Origin: Neocallimastix lanati (nom. inval.) | Lineage: Eukaryota; Neocallimastigomycota; Neocallimastigomycetes; Neocallimastigales; Neocallimastigaceae | NCBI GenBank assembly: GCA_016946835.1 | Contig: JACVTC010000071.1 | Span: 835,001 to 870,000 of the forward strand | Length of the DNA: 35,000 bases | Direction of reading: 5' to 3' | Part shown: positions 21,727-32,700 of the stretch, in pieces | How positions within the stretch are numbered: the stretch's first letter is position 1 | Layout: each line of letters begins with the position of its first letter | Translations under genes and position numbers: made by a program | The notes under the pieces: generated by a model | The model's database searches: none | Told to the model about the DNA's origin: nothing | Seen by the model: only the letters and a program-made list of their open reading frames with translations

Positions 21727-23951
21727 GACTATGGTGTCAAAAGTAAAAATGTTAAAGCCATTAAAGATTTAGTTTTAGAGGCAAGAAAACTCTATAAAAC
21801 TAAACCTTTCATTAATTATCAAAATGATAATGAAATGAAAAAAATTTCCCATAAAGGAGTATCGTCTAACTGTGAATCATATTCTTTTATGGATTAATGA
21901 TTTAAATGAAAGTCCTTTAAAACCAATTCATGTTGGTCTTTTAGGTGTAGGAAATGTAAACATTTCATGATTTAAACTATTTCATGATTTATCTTGCTAC
22001 TATATTTAGTGGAAATTTAACAGTTCCTATTGATCCTTCTCTTGAAATGAATACCTTAATCTACTGTATCGATTTCTCAGATATTGATATCTTATTTTAT
22101 GAAACTAAATATCAGTCCAAAATTTCAAATTTGAAAGAAAAATGTCCAAAGGTTTAGTATTTTATTCCAATTGAGAAGGACATCAGAGGAAAGAATATCC
22201 TTGATGATAGAAGTGAAGAAGAAGATAATGAGGAAAAAGATTTTATCGATGTCATAAATCAGTATGAAAAGAAAGGAATAATTTGCTATGTAAAAAAGAA
22301 TCAAAATGCTTAAGTTATTTTTTACTTCGGGTACCACCGGAAAGAAGAGATCTGTTGTTTTAACCAATGAAAATTTGATTGATCGTGTCTTTTCTTCAAT
22401 AGTAAATAAGAATGAGGTATACTTACAGATCCTTCCGTATTACCATATCTTTTTAACTTGTGACTTTTTCGGAGGTTTAAGATATAGCCATAGGATTTGT
22501 TTTAATTTAAAAATGGAAAATTTAGTCCATAATTTTCAGCTTTATCAACCTACTCCTATGAATATCGTCCCACTCATCACGAAAAATCTTTTAAATCGTG
22601 TCAAATTTATTCGGGAAAAAAATCCCAATATCTCCAAGGCGGAGCCTAAAAATAGAATATTTGGAAAAAATTTTAAAAAAAAAAAAAAAAAAATCTTCAG
22701 TGATGGAGGATTTCTCTCGCCTGAGTTAGCTAATGCTTATGAAGAATTGGATTTTAGAATTGGTCAGGACTATGGGATGACGGAAACTTCGAGTAAGGGA
22801 ACTCTTCCTGATTTTAATCCTAAATACTGTTCATCGGTTGGGATGATTGCTCCCTCCTGTAAGATCAGAATTATTGATGACGAAATTCAAATCAAATCCA
22901 AGTCGTGCATGAAAGGTTACTACAAAAATCCTAAGGAAACTCAAAAAATATTTATACGAAGGATGGTTGGATTCGCACCTGAGATCTCGGCTACTTTAAG
23001 GAGAACCATTTATACCTAATTGGTCGTAAAAAGAATTTAATTATCTTGAGTAATGGGGGAAAACGTTTCACCGGAAGTGTTGGAAGGCCTCTACGATAAG
23101 GAACTGATATTTAAAGAAGTTATTATTTGATGGCGATGTCCTCAATATGGAAGTTTATCCCAACATGGAATATGCAAAATTAGTAGAGTAGACTGAAAAG
23201 AAGAAGAATATTCTTGTTCCTTACTATTTTACACCGGATGAACTCATGTACCAAGTTACCATTTATAAAATGGAAGTCCACAACTATCTCTACTTCAGTA
23301 TCAATCACATCATCAGTGACAGTCAGTCCTACAAAGTTTTAATGAATGAATGATATAGAAGATATTTATGCTGGAGGAGAAGTCCTTCCTAAGAACTATA
23401 CCTTCTTCGAATATACGTTGGAGTATAATGCCAATGAAGCGAAAGCCCTTGAAAAGGAAAAGAATTATTATAAGAATTTATTGGATGGAATTACCGTTCA
23501 CAATTCTCCATTTGTTTACCGAAAGGCGGATGTCCACTGTCTTCCGAAACCAAATACCAGAAAGGGTGAATTTTCTAAAATTAATCATAAGGATTTCATG
23601 GAATTCTGCCAGAAGGAGGCCGTGACTACCAATACACTGTTTATAACAGCAGCGGGTCTTACTATTTGTTTAATGGAAAGATGTAAAAGTTTCCTCATCG
23701 TCTCAGCTCATAATGGTCGTATCGATCGATGAAATTTTTAGATTGTATTTCCCATAGCTACCTCATTGAGCGTCATACAATTTCAGTTGAAGCGTTAAAT
23801 GATGCCATTGGTGAAAAGTATATTTCATGTGAGGAGGGGGAAAGAAAGGAAGTCCATCAATTTGAAAAAGCATGAATAGGGAGATTTAAATCTAGAAGAA
23901 AATGATAAATTAATTCCTGATGATGATGAACATACAACTAAAATATATTAA
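21727..23951 (+). pseudogene. Adenylation plus condensation-domain relic (NRPS-like)
   Basis: A plus-strand series of frames, broken by stops and frameshifts, encodes first an AMP-binding (adenylation/acyl-CoA ligase) domain. The N-terminal part starts near 21727 (SKNVKAIKDLVLEARKLY), the phosphate-binding loop LFFTSGTTGKKRSVVLTNEN is at about 22313-22372, GQDYGMTETS is at about 22762-22791, and the hinge block with GRKKNLIILSNG lies near 23020-23058. Within about 150 bp a condensation domain follows from its middle: the NHIISDSQS motif (HHxxxDG type, His kept) is near 23302-23328, then a long open piece at 23346-23732, and degraded C-terminal frames to TAA 23951. The carrier domain and first half of the condensation domain appear deleted. 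NRPS-like genes occur in anaerobic fungi and were probably acquired from bacteria. Lesions include TAA near 21895, TAG at 22156, TAA near 22312 and shifts near 21850, 23040 and 23735. Confidence 0.8.
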
Positions 23952-23989
23952 AAATACATTACTTAAAAACCATTAGAATAAAAAGTTAA

Positions 23990-24364
23990 TTAAATATATT
24001 TAAAACATTTGGTGAAGGTTGTCTCAACAAAATAGGATATACTGGTGCATCATCAAATTGGTGATGGAGGATGGTTGATGATGACGACGGCATCGAATCC
24101 CCCTCTCTGGAGCCCCGAACAGACTCCAGATCAGGCCTCCCAATGAAGAACATGAGGTGGCGGTTATTTTCGAGTAAGGGAGAACTTACCATCCTAGAAA
24201 ATGACAGTAGATACTGTATTCTTCCTGATCGTACTTTCCCATTCATCTATAAAAATATTAATAGTACTGAAATAGTAATAAAGGAGTACGAAGGAGTAGA
24301 AAAGATTTCAATTGTCTTAAATTATATCTCAAATGTATACAAAATCATTGCTCTTATATATTGA
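23990..24364 (+). pseudogene. Small unassigned frame, base-rich in the middle
   Basis: One plus-strand frame runs from after TAA at 23987 to TGA at 24362, with a single internal TGA at 24062-24064. An ATG at 24071 would give a 97-residue product. The part at about 24060-24240 is strikingly G/C-rich for this window. The first part (KTFGEGCLNKIGYTGASSNW) and last part (an alternating beta-like segment, FIYKNINSTEIVIKEYEG) look protein-like. No family is recognised. It follows the NRPS relic by 40 bp in the same direction, so it could be further remains of that gene region, or an insertion from elsewhere. Confidence 0.35.
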
Positions 24365-24700
24365 AATCTTCATAAATATTATAATTTAGACATAAATTTA
24401 TTGCAATATAAATATTGAAAAATTTATTAAAACAATATATATTTAATATATTGATTTATTTGTATAATAAAAGTTATATATAATTATTATAAATATTTAT
24501 ATATTTTTTATTGTATGTATAAATTTTGAAAGTCAACGTAAAAGTGTTCATTATCACTAAACTTCATACAAAAAAAAATATGAATTTATTATAACAATTA
24601 ATAATATACGTAATTATTGATTATTATTTTATTATTAAAATGATTTTTTAAATGTAATAAAATAAAAAAATATTTTTAAATAAAATATAAAATAAAAATA
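24365..24700. promoter_or_regulatory. AT-rich region upstream of the PLC-dockerin gene
   Basis: No coding signal. This stretch should hold the promoter of the gene starting at 24701, but A/T content is so high that TATA-like words are everywhere and none can be singled out. Confidence 0.3.
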
Positions 24701-27630
24701 ATGAAATTTTTATTAATTGTTATTAGTTGTTGGGTAACATTATTTAGTCATGTTAATGCAGAAGACAGTATTGATGCTAATTGGATGAGTTATATTGATG
24801 GAACATTAAATATTACTCAAATTAATATTCCAGGTACTCATGATAGCGGAACTTATGCTATTGGTAAATTATTAAACAGTAATATTGAAAATGTTATACT
24901 TCAAAATCTATTTATATCTTCATGGGCTATAAATTCACGGGTTATTGAATATTAAAAAACACAAGATATGGATATTACAGAAAAATTAAACAATGGGATT
25001 AGATATTTTGATATAAGACTTTCAACTACTAATGAGAAACCCAATAATATATTTCTTTCTCATGCAAATGGTCTTCCTATTATAAATACATTTTTTTGTG
25101 TAGATACAAAAAATGATTATAAAATTCTTTATTATTGTGATGTAATCGATGAATGTGTAAAATTTATAGATAACCATAAGAAAGAAACAATTATTTTTCA
25201 TATATCTAAAGAAAGTATTTCGGAAAAAACTAATAATATTAAAGGATTAATTATGAATACTGCATTTAATCATAAAAAATATGGTGAATATTTTTATAAG
25301 GAGAATTATGTTCCAAAACTTGATAAAGCAAGAGGTAAAATAGTTTTATATTCACGTCAATTATATAAAGATGAAAAATTTATTGTTAATATATTAAATT
25401 TGTTACAAATATATTTGGGTGTAGTATTTAACAATTTGCTAATTATGTAAATACTAGATTAACTGAATTTATTGTTGAAAATCCTAAATATATTTCTAAT
25501 AATTGGTTTATAGTAGATTATCCTAATTTAGATAGTATACGTGCGATTTATCAAAATATTGCTCCTACTAATTCAAATTTTCAAACAAATAAAGCCGAAG
25601 TAGATAATTGGTTACAATTTGCTTGGTCAGATACAAATATTGGATCTCACAAGCACCTTTTGAAAGTATTTTTGATTTATTTGAAAATTCTTTTAGAAAA
25701 GATACTAATAAAAAATACCATGTCTTCAACGTTAAATTAATAAATTAGGTAATAATATCATTAAAACCGATTATCGATATATCAAAAATATATTAAATCA
25801 ATGGCATTTTAAATCAAGTGGTAAAGGAAAATTTATTTCAATTATTTCAGCATACTATGGTAAATGTTTAAATTATAATTTAGAAAATATTAGTTCTTTA
25901 GAGGATGGATTGTATATACAAGAATGTAAAAAGAATAACAAATATGAAGATTTCACTGTTAAAGATGGTATTAGTTGTGCTCATCTTGATAATACTAAAT
26001 GTTTGAATGGTAAATATAATATAATTCCTATAACATTAAAATCTAAAGAATATGATAATTTAATATGTTCAACTAGATTTGCAAAACGTATGTTCCCTTG
26101 TTGTTCTAATCAAAATATTAAAGTTAAATATGTTGATAATATTGGTAACTGGGGTATAGAAAATGGTGAATTATGTGGTATTGGTTATGAAAGATGTTCA
26201 TTTTCTGTTTTAGATAATCCTTATCCATGTTGTTCTTCAGTAGACCTTAAAGTAGAAGAAATTGATGAAAATGATTCTTGGGGTATTGAAGATGGTGAAT
26301 ATTGTGGTATTGATGAAGTTATCATTGAATCTAAATATCGTATTCGTAACAAAAATATTTTACAATGACTTATTGAAGATCAAGTTGATTCAGCTAGAAT
26401 AAGATTAGGTGAATGTGATGATAATAGCATATAGTATATTAGAGATAATGAAATTATATATATATATTAAATTATATAAAATAATTTTATTTTTCAGCAA
26501 TTTATAACAAATGCTTGTATGTTATCAATTCAATAGATCCAGGGTTAGATGAATGTAAGGATTCTAATGAACAAGTTAATCATTATTTCTATTTCAATAT
26601 TATTGATAAGTACATTCGTGTCAAAAATAATAAAGACCCTAAACGTTATTACCTTAATTGTGAATATCTAAGATTTGAAGAATTAAATGGCGACTATTCT
26701 GAATGGATTATTGAAAATATTAATGGTAATAGAATAGTTGAACTATTTATGATATTATTGAAACAGATCCTGATATTAATAAATCCAAATATAGAAATAC
26801 TCAAACATGCTGGTCTGAAATATTAGGGTATCCATGTTGTTTCAATCCAAATACAGAAGAAATTCAAATTTATGAATCTGGTAGTTGGGGTTTTGAAAAT
26901 AATGATTGGTGTGGAATTATTGAAACTCGAAAAACAACAGGAACTATTTCATTTGATGATAATTGTCTATCTACAATCACAAATCAAGGTTATTCATGTT
27001 GTAAAGATCAAAATATCCAAATAGTTTCTACTGATGAAAATGGTGGTTTATGGGTGTTGAAAATGGAGATTGGTGTGGTATTATTAATACTCAATCTACA
27101 ACTACTATAATTTCATATCAAATTATTGATTCTAACGATACACTTGTATGGATATATAATCTTAATTTGAAACAATGCTTATACGCACAGTCTGTAATAG
27201 CTAGTGAAAACAAAGTAAACCATATAAACCATTAATCGGTAATTGTGGATCTAATAACAAATTCAAATTGTATTTTAATTCTCATAATAAAAATTATATT
27301 CATTCAGCTCTTAATATAAATAAATATTTATATCTTGATGATGTTGAAAATGGTAAACAAAAAGTAGATAGTTGTAATAATAAAGATAATGGCGTTTTTG
27401 AATATGTAAGCAATGGATTAATTAAATCACCATTATCTTTAATTGAATGTTTAGGAAAAGGTGAGAGAAATAATGATTCATCTAATACTAAAAGTGGATA
27501 TCTAAAATTATGTGACAAAACCGATGTCCAAAAATGGGGATCTACACGTCATTCCCAGGTAGCCATTAATTTGTACCATTATCAAAGTTTCTTTACAAAC
27601 GGTTATGTCTCAGTCATAATCATTAATTAA
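24701..27630 (+). pseudogene. Secreted PI-PLC-like protein with four dockerins, broken
   Basis: The start is clear: ATG 24701, signal peptide about residues 1-20 ending VNA, then a phosphatidylinositol-specific phospholipase C X-type domain. It shows IPGTHDSGTY with catalytic His47, GIRYFDIRL with the conserved Arg, and LSHANG with the second His. The PLC part runs to about 25700. Four CBM10-like dockerins follow, at about 26092-26200, 26221-26310, 26829-26925 and 26990-27085, each with CC and W-G-x-E-(N/D)-x-x-x-CGI. Between and after them are segments with KCLY or QCLY, NKYLYL and similar, suggesting beta-trefoil (ricin-type) repeats. The gene is broken: TAA 24953, TGA 26366, TAG 26432, and frame changes near 25430, 25650, 26745, 27048 and 27230. 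Homology remains easy to follow, so loss is recent. An intron near 26440-26490 could explain one break. A real paralogue should exist elsewhere in the genome. Confidence 0.85.
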
Positions 27631-27944
27631 TATATAATATTTGTTAAAATAATAATATAATATTTATGATTTTTATAGTACTATTTTATATATTAAATAT
27701 TGATATAATATTTCTATGTATGAAAAACATACAAATAATAATAATATCACAAATTACTGAAAGCATAAAGATAGAACAATAGATGTATATAATTATCAAA
27801 GTAACGAATATAATTCTTTACTAATATAATTATATTTAAATATTATATATGTTTTATATATTACTTTTATATTTATAAGTATAATAATAATACTATTAAC
27901 ATAATATCCAAACTTTATATCAAATTTACACTATCACAATGAAA
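27631..27944. other. AT-rich spacer
   Basis: Nothing recognisable apart from short A/T repeats; it separates the PLC-dockerin relic from the RNA polymerase fragment. Confidence 0.6.
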
Positions 27945-29124
27945 TTCTGTCTTAATTTCCGAAATTCATGAATTAGTGGATAATAGTACTTCATAAATAT
28001 TGGAACCACAATTTCCTTGTAAACAATGTAAGAAAATTATGGAATGTCCAGGATATTTAGGAAGAATACCACTTTATCATAGAATTGTACATCCATTATT
28101 TGCAAGTACACTATGCAAAGAAATTACGTATATTTGCCCTGTATGTAACAAATATAATAAATCAAATAATTCAAAGTCTGTTTGTCGTAAAAAGCGAATA
28201 ATTCCTGCTTCGTTTTCCCTTCATAAGAAAAGCGTAGCAAATAATTCGGAAATTAAAATAAGAAGTAAGAAAAAGAATGATAAGAAAACGTATTCAGAAT
28301 ATGGATTTTCTTTTGGGAATCAAAAATTAATGATTGATGAAATGTACGAGTTGATTTGTTCATCAGATTTTACGGATGATCCATCGATTCAAAAGAAAAT
28401 GGAAAAGGCATTTATAAAGAATATCCCAGTATTACCAATTAATATGCGATCATCTATAAAATATTCTAGTAATATTACTATTCATAATAATCTTACCACT
28501 CTCTACATTAGATTGTTATATTTGAATTATCAGTATCGAAATGAAAATTTTTACATTGTCATTGTACCAAATATTGATACTCCACTGGATACGGTTTTAA
28601 TTCCTAAGGAATTCACTGACCAACCGATTCTATTTGGATAAACCTTATAATTATGTTATTATTAATCGACAACTGACATTGTAAGCTTCCCCGTTACTGG
28701 CAGTTCGTTCATGTCCAAGTAATTGTCGTACCATTCAAATCAATCCGTTCTTTGCTAGCGCTTTCCAAGCCGATTTTGATGGGGATGAAATGAACATCTT
28801 CTGGCTTCCCGGAGATGAAGCTAAAAAAGAACTAAAAGAAAAATTGAACATTGCCAATAATAATCGTTCGTTTAAAAACGGTGCAATTATGATTGAGTTT
28901 ATTAAAGATACCTTAATGGGAATCTATAATATGACAAGAGATAATGACATTACCGATTCCGATATGATTAAAAAAGTTTGTATAAAGCTGAAAATATCAA
29001 AACCCAAATGGATGATTTTAGTAAATACTATAATTCTAAAATAAAGCTTTTCATACCACAAAAAGAGGAAGACTTTGATATAAAAGAGGGAGAAGACTCT
29101 TTGAATGAACATTCCTTGGTGTAA
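27945..29124 (+). pseudogene. RNA polymerase largest-subunit (RPB1/beta'-like) fragment
   Basis: The plus strand encodes recognisable parts of the N-terminal half of a multisubunit RNA polymerase largest subunit. The clamp zinc region appears first: CKQC, then ECPGYLGRI (the usual CPGH has Tyr for His), then CPVC about 28136-28147. At about 28650 NRQLTL matches the NRQPTLH block, followed by the active-site loop QADFDGDEMN at about 28771-28800 with all three Asp that bind the catalytic Mg intact. Only about 240 codons separate the zinc region and the active site, shorter than the roughly 400 in eukaryotic RPB1. Breaks: TAA near 27990, TAA 28639, a shift in 28660-28780, and a shift near 28980; the last frame ends at TAA 29122-29124. 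No bridge helix, trigger loop or C-terminal repeat follows. It may be a decayed host paralogue or a piece of a large DNA virus or plasmid polymerase; the sequence alone does not decide. Confidence 0.8.
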
Positions 29125-29351
29125 CGAATCCTAAAATGTAAGAATCTATAATTATTTGCTAACAAATAATTATATTTTTTCTTAGTTAAGTTATTATAAA
29201 TATAACTTTATTTAATTACATATAATATTTATTCATTAAATTTATTTAATTTAATTTTAAATATTTATTAATTTAACAAAATTTATTTAATTAATTTTAA
29301 ATAATATTTACAATATATTAATTTCTCTACTGTAACTAATATATTCTGTAT
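29125..29351. other. AT-rich spacer after the polymerase fragment
   Basis: It begins with TGTAACGAATCC just after the last polymerase codon, then A/T-rich DNA with short inverted repeats (AATTATTTG with CAAATAATT at about 29151-29171). No gene is seen. Confidence 0.5.
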
Positions 29352-29503
29352 TGTATTCTGTATTTTATAATGTATCCTGTATTTTATAATGTATCCTGTA
29401 TTTTATAATGTATCCTGTATTTTATAATGTATCCTGTATTTTATAATGTATCCTGTATTTTATAATGTATTCTGTATTTTATAATGTATTCTGTATTTTA
29501 TTA
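29352..29503. repeat. 19-bp minisatellite, eight copies
   Basis: Eight exact-length units of TGTAT(C/T)CTGTATTTTATAA start at 29352, 29371, 29390, 29409, 29428, 29447, 29466 and 29485. Units 2-6 carry C at the sixth base; units 1, 7 and 8 carry T; the last has TTA for TAA. The block of identical inner units shows recent expansion. Confidence 0.92.
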
Positions 29504-29542
29504 ACTATTTAATTTTATATTTTTTATATAAGGATAAATTAT

Positions 29543-30102
29543 ATGATCGAAATATCTTTTATTATTTTATTCTTTTATTTTCGATCATTAGATTAGATTG
29601 AAAAATCGGTTAATTAAGATTTTTCCCAATTACTTTTAGAAGAAATCGGTTTTACTTAATTAATGCGATGATAGATATGGATAGAATATCGATCGAAAAC
29701 TTATCTAGGTTTTTCTATCTAATCTTTTCCTAGATAAGAGATTTGTTAAGATTAGAAAACCCTTTCTTATTTGACCTTATTTTCATAAAAAAAATATAAA
29801 TAAGGCTCTTGAGTTCTCTTTGAGAAATCAAGAGTTATTATTATAGAAACATAGTTATAATAGTAACAATTTTATATTTTTAACTTTAATAAATTAATAA
29901 AATATTTTATTCAAAAAACATATTTTTAAAATAAAATTTATACAAATAATTCTTCTTTTGCTTTTCGTGTTATTATTATAATTAATTTTATAATAAACTC
30001 TATAGGTAAAAAAAATTTTTTTTTTTTTTCTCAACTTAATGAATTAGTCGTTAAGTTGTAGTTAATAATTCTATTTTGAGTTAGTTCTTAATAGAATTAT
30101 TA
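29543..30102. repeat. Cluster of perfect inverted repeats (serial hairpins)
   Basis: At least six exact inverted repeats follow each other: ATGATCGAAA 29543-29552 with 29579-29588; GAAAAATC 29600-29607 with 29618-29625; CTTATCTAGG 29700-29709 with 29729-29738; CTCTTGA 29806-29812 with 29828-29834 (plus inner TTCTC/GAGAA); CAACTTAA 30032-30039 with 30051-30058; TAATAATTCTATT 30063-30075 with 30090-30102. TATAAATA at about 29795 could be a TATA box. No frame is open. The block is more mixed in composition than its flanks. It could be a long terminal repeat, a structured non-coding RNA or the end of a mobile or viral element. Confidence 0.8.
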
Positions 30103-30848
30103 CATAAAATTGGGACGGTCTATTTCTTTTTATATAATTTTTTATAGAAAATTTTATATTCTAAACTAAATAATTATTACTTTTAATAATAATATTTCTC
30201 TTATTTTCTTACCACAATTATTTCTATCTATCCTTTTTCTTTTATTTATTATTTATTATTTATTATTTATTATTTATTACTTATTATTTATTATTTATTA
30301 TTTATTATTTATTATCTATTATTTATTATTTATTATTTATCTTTTTATTATTTATTATTTATTATTTATTATTTATTATTTTTTTATTACATGTTTCATT
30401 AGTTACTTCCCTTTTTCCCCCTTTTTTTTATAATTATTTTCTAATGTTTTTATATATTTTTAATATTTATAATACTTCGAAAATTATTATTTTTGTTTAT
30501 ATTATTTAAACAATAATTTTTAGTTATTATTATTTATTTTATTTATTATTTTTTTTTTATCTTTACTTTTTTATTTTATTTTATTTTTTATTTTTTTATT
30601 TATTTATTTTATTTTTATTTTTATTCATAAATAATTGAAGTATTTTTTTTATAAAAATAAGAAATAATAAAAATGTTTTTATTTTTTTTTATTTTTTTTT
30701 TTTTTTTATTTTATTTTATTTTATTTTATTTTTAATGGAATAATTAATGAAATTTTTTTTTTTTTTTTTGATGATAATCTTTTTTAATTATATCTTTTTA
30801 ATTATTTATTATTTATTATTTACTATTTTTATTATTTATTTTTTTATG

Positions 30849-30901
<53 letters not shown>

Positions 30902-31040
30902 ATTTTTATTTCATTAAATATCTTATATGATATTAAATGAATAAAAAAAAGGTTTATTATTTTAAATATTAAAAAAAAAAGTTTCAAAGCATTTAAAAGT
31001 ATATTTATTAAAATATTTTATTGAAAAATTTTAATTATTA
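30103..31040. repeat. Heptamer microsatellite and A/T homopolymer spacer
   Basis: (ATTATTT)n occupies about 30241-30380, the same 7-bp unit as at 5300-5485. After T-rich sequence with (ATTTT)n there is a 48-nt A run at 30853-30900. The 140 bp before 31041 are A/T-rich and include the 5' flank of the transposase. No gene is seen. Confidence 0.8.
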
Positions 31041-32474
31041 ATGGAAGACAATATAAAAATTGAAATAAGTGAAACAAATCGAGGAAATAAACAAATTATT
31101 ATTAATAAAAAACACAAATTTAATTTTTCATTTCAAAGGAAAGATAAATTAAAAATTCATAGATGCACTGAATATAAGACTTTAAATAAATGTAAATCTT
31201 TAATTATTTTAAATGATAAAAAGGAGGTTTTAAAATATGAAAGTTTACATAACCATCTCGAAAAAGAAATTGATGTGTCTATATCAGTAGCAAAGCATAA
31301 AATTAAGGAAGAAATTAAGAAAAATTCAATTTCTATGGATATAAAACCTAAACATATATTTAATGCCGTTTCTAAAGAAATGGGACTTATATGTCCCGAA
31401 TATAGTACAATTAGATCCCAAATAATAAGAAATATAAATAAACAATTTCCTCCAAACATAAAAAGTTTTGATGATATTCCCATTGAATCAAAATATTATA
31501 AAACGAAAAGAAATGAAAATTTTATGATATTTAAAAATACTGATCTAATAATCTTTCAATCATCATTCCAAGCATATTTATTTTTGAATTATCAAAAAAT
31601 ATATTTGCAGACGGTACATTTTATGCAGCACCGAAATTTAGTTATTAGTTATTTATAACAAAAACTTATGTTGGGGAATTTAATATGTTTTACACTACTT
31701 CCATTTCTATATTAAAAAATAAAAAACAATCTACATATGAAACATTATTTAAAGAAATAAAAAAAAAAATGAAAATAAATTTAGGAGTAATGCATTAATT
31801 ACTACAATTAATTTTCATTGTGATTTTGAACAAGGTATATCTAATGCCGCAAAAAAAGTTTTTCCCAATATAAATATTAAATATTGTGTTTGGCATTACA
31901 AAAGATCATTAGAAAAACAAAAAAATATATTATGTTATCATGAAGTGAAGAATAATAATGATGTATATATTTATTATAAAGCTATTTCGAACTTACCGTT
32001 TATAAACCCTAACTATATATTTGATATTTATATTATAATAAAAAGAATTTGTCAAAAAAAAAAAGTATAATAATTTTCTGCAATTTTTAGAATATTTTAA
32101 TAAAAATTATTAAGTATAATGTTAATAATTGGAATTATTATGAAAATATAGAGCATTTAACAAACAATGCATCAGAATCTTATAATAGCTACTTAAATAA
32201 TATATTTCCAAATAAACCTTTATTTTATAAATTAATATATATATTAAAAGAAGAAGAAAACTTATCTTATAATGATTATCAAAGGAGAACTAAAGGAACT
32301 TGGAAAAAAAAGCAAAAAATATTTAGTGCAACTGATGAAATTAAAATTTTAATTGAAAATTACAAAAGTAAGGAAATAAATTTATTTTATAATGGATGCA
32401 ACAGAAATGAATTAATTAAATTATGGAAAGATGGTTTAATTGATTTAAACGATATATATATTAATTTAAAATAA
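31041..32474 (+). pseudogene. FLYWCH/MULE-type transposase, nearly full length but frameshifted (copy 1)
   Basis: The first frame (ATG 31041, 205 codons) has an N-terminal FLYWCH-type zinc finger with Cys42, Cys51, His70 and His72, then a conserved middle block with GLICPEYSTIRSQI. The MULE (Mutator-like, DDE) transposase domain continues in other frames: FADGTFYAAP at about 31607 (first Asp), HCDFEQGISNAAKKVFP at about 31818-31868 (second Asp), CVWHYKRSLEKQ with the C..H pair at about 31888, and NNASESYNSYLNN near 32165 with the third acidic residue. The last frame ends at TAA 32472-32474. Breaks are at about 31600 and 31795, a TAG at about 31654, and a shift near 32065-32110. All three acidic positions are still spelled, so it died recently. 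Terminal inverted repeats were not found in the A/T-rich flanks. A shorter relative lies at 18871-19664 in the opposite direction. Confidence 0.88.
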
Positions 32475-32604
32475 ATAATCTTAATTTAAAAAAATACTAG
32501 AAAAATACAAATTTATTTATTTTAATTTTATATTTATAATCGTTTAAATAATAATTAAATAATCTTAATTTAATAAAATGCTAGAAAAATATAAATTTAT
32601 TTAC
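32475..32604. repeat. 84-bp-offset direct duplication after the transposase
   Basis: Segments 32475-32520 and 32559-32604 agree in about 43 of 46 bases (words ATAATCTTAATTTA and CTAGAAAAATA). It starts immediately after the transposase stop codon, so it may lie in the 3' end of that element. Confidence 0.8.
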
Positions 32605-32700
32605 CTATTGTGTTTATTTAATAATCTTAATAGAAATTATCTTTTAATTATTTTTATTAAGTAATTTATAACTAAAATCGATTTATTTGATACTAGTTAA

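Noticed and set aside
23986-24246. 86-codon minus-strand frame
   Set aside because: Overlaps the plus-strand frame in the base-rich spike; its composition is no more protein-like and no motif was recognised.
6791-27630. Reassignment of TAA/TAG as sense codons
   Set aside because: Many relics have in-frame TAA or TAG, but intact genes here end in TAA or TAG, and the broken frames also contain shifts. Ordinary decay explains both.
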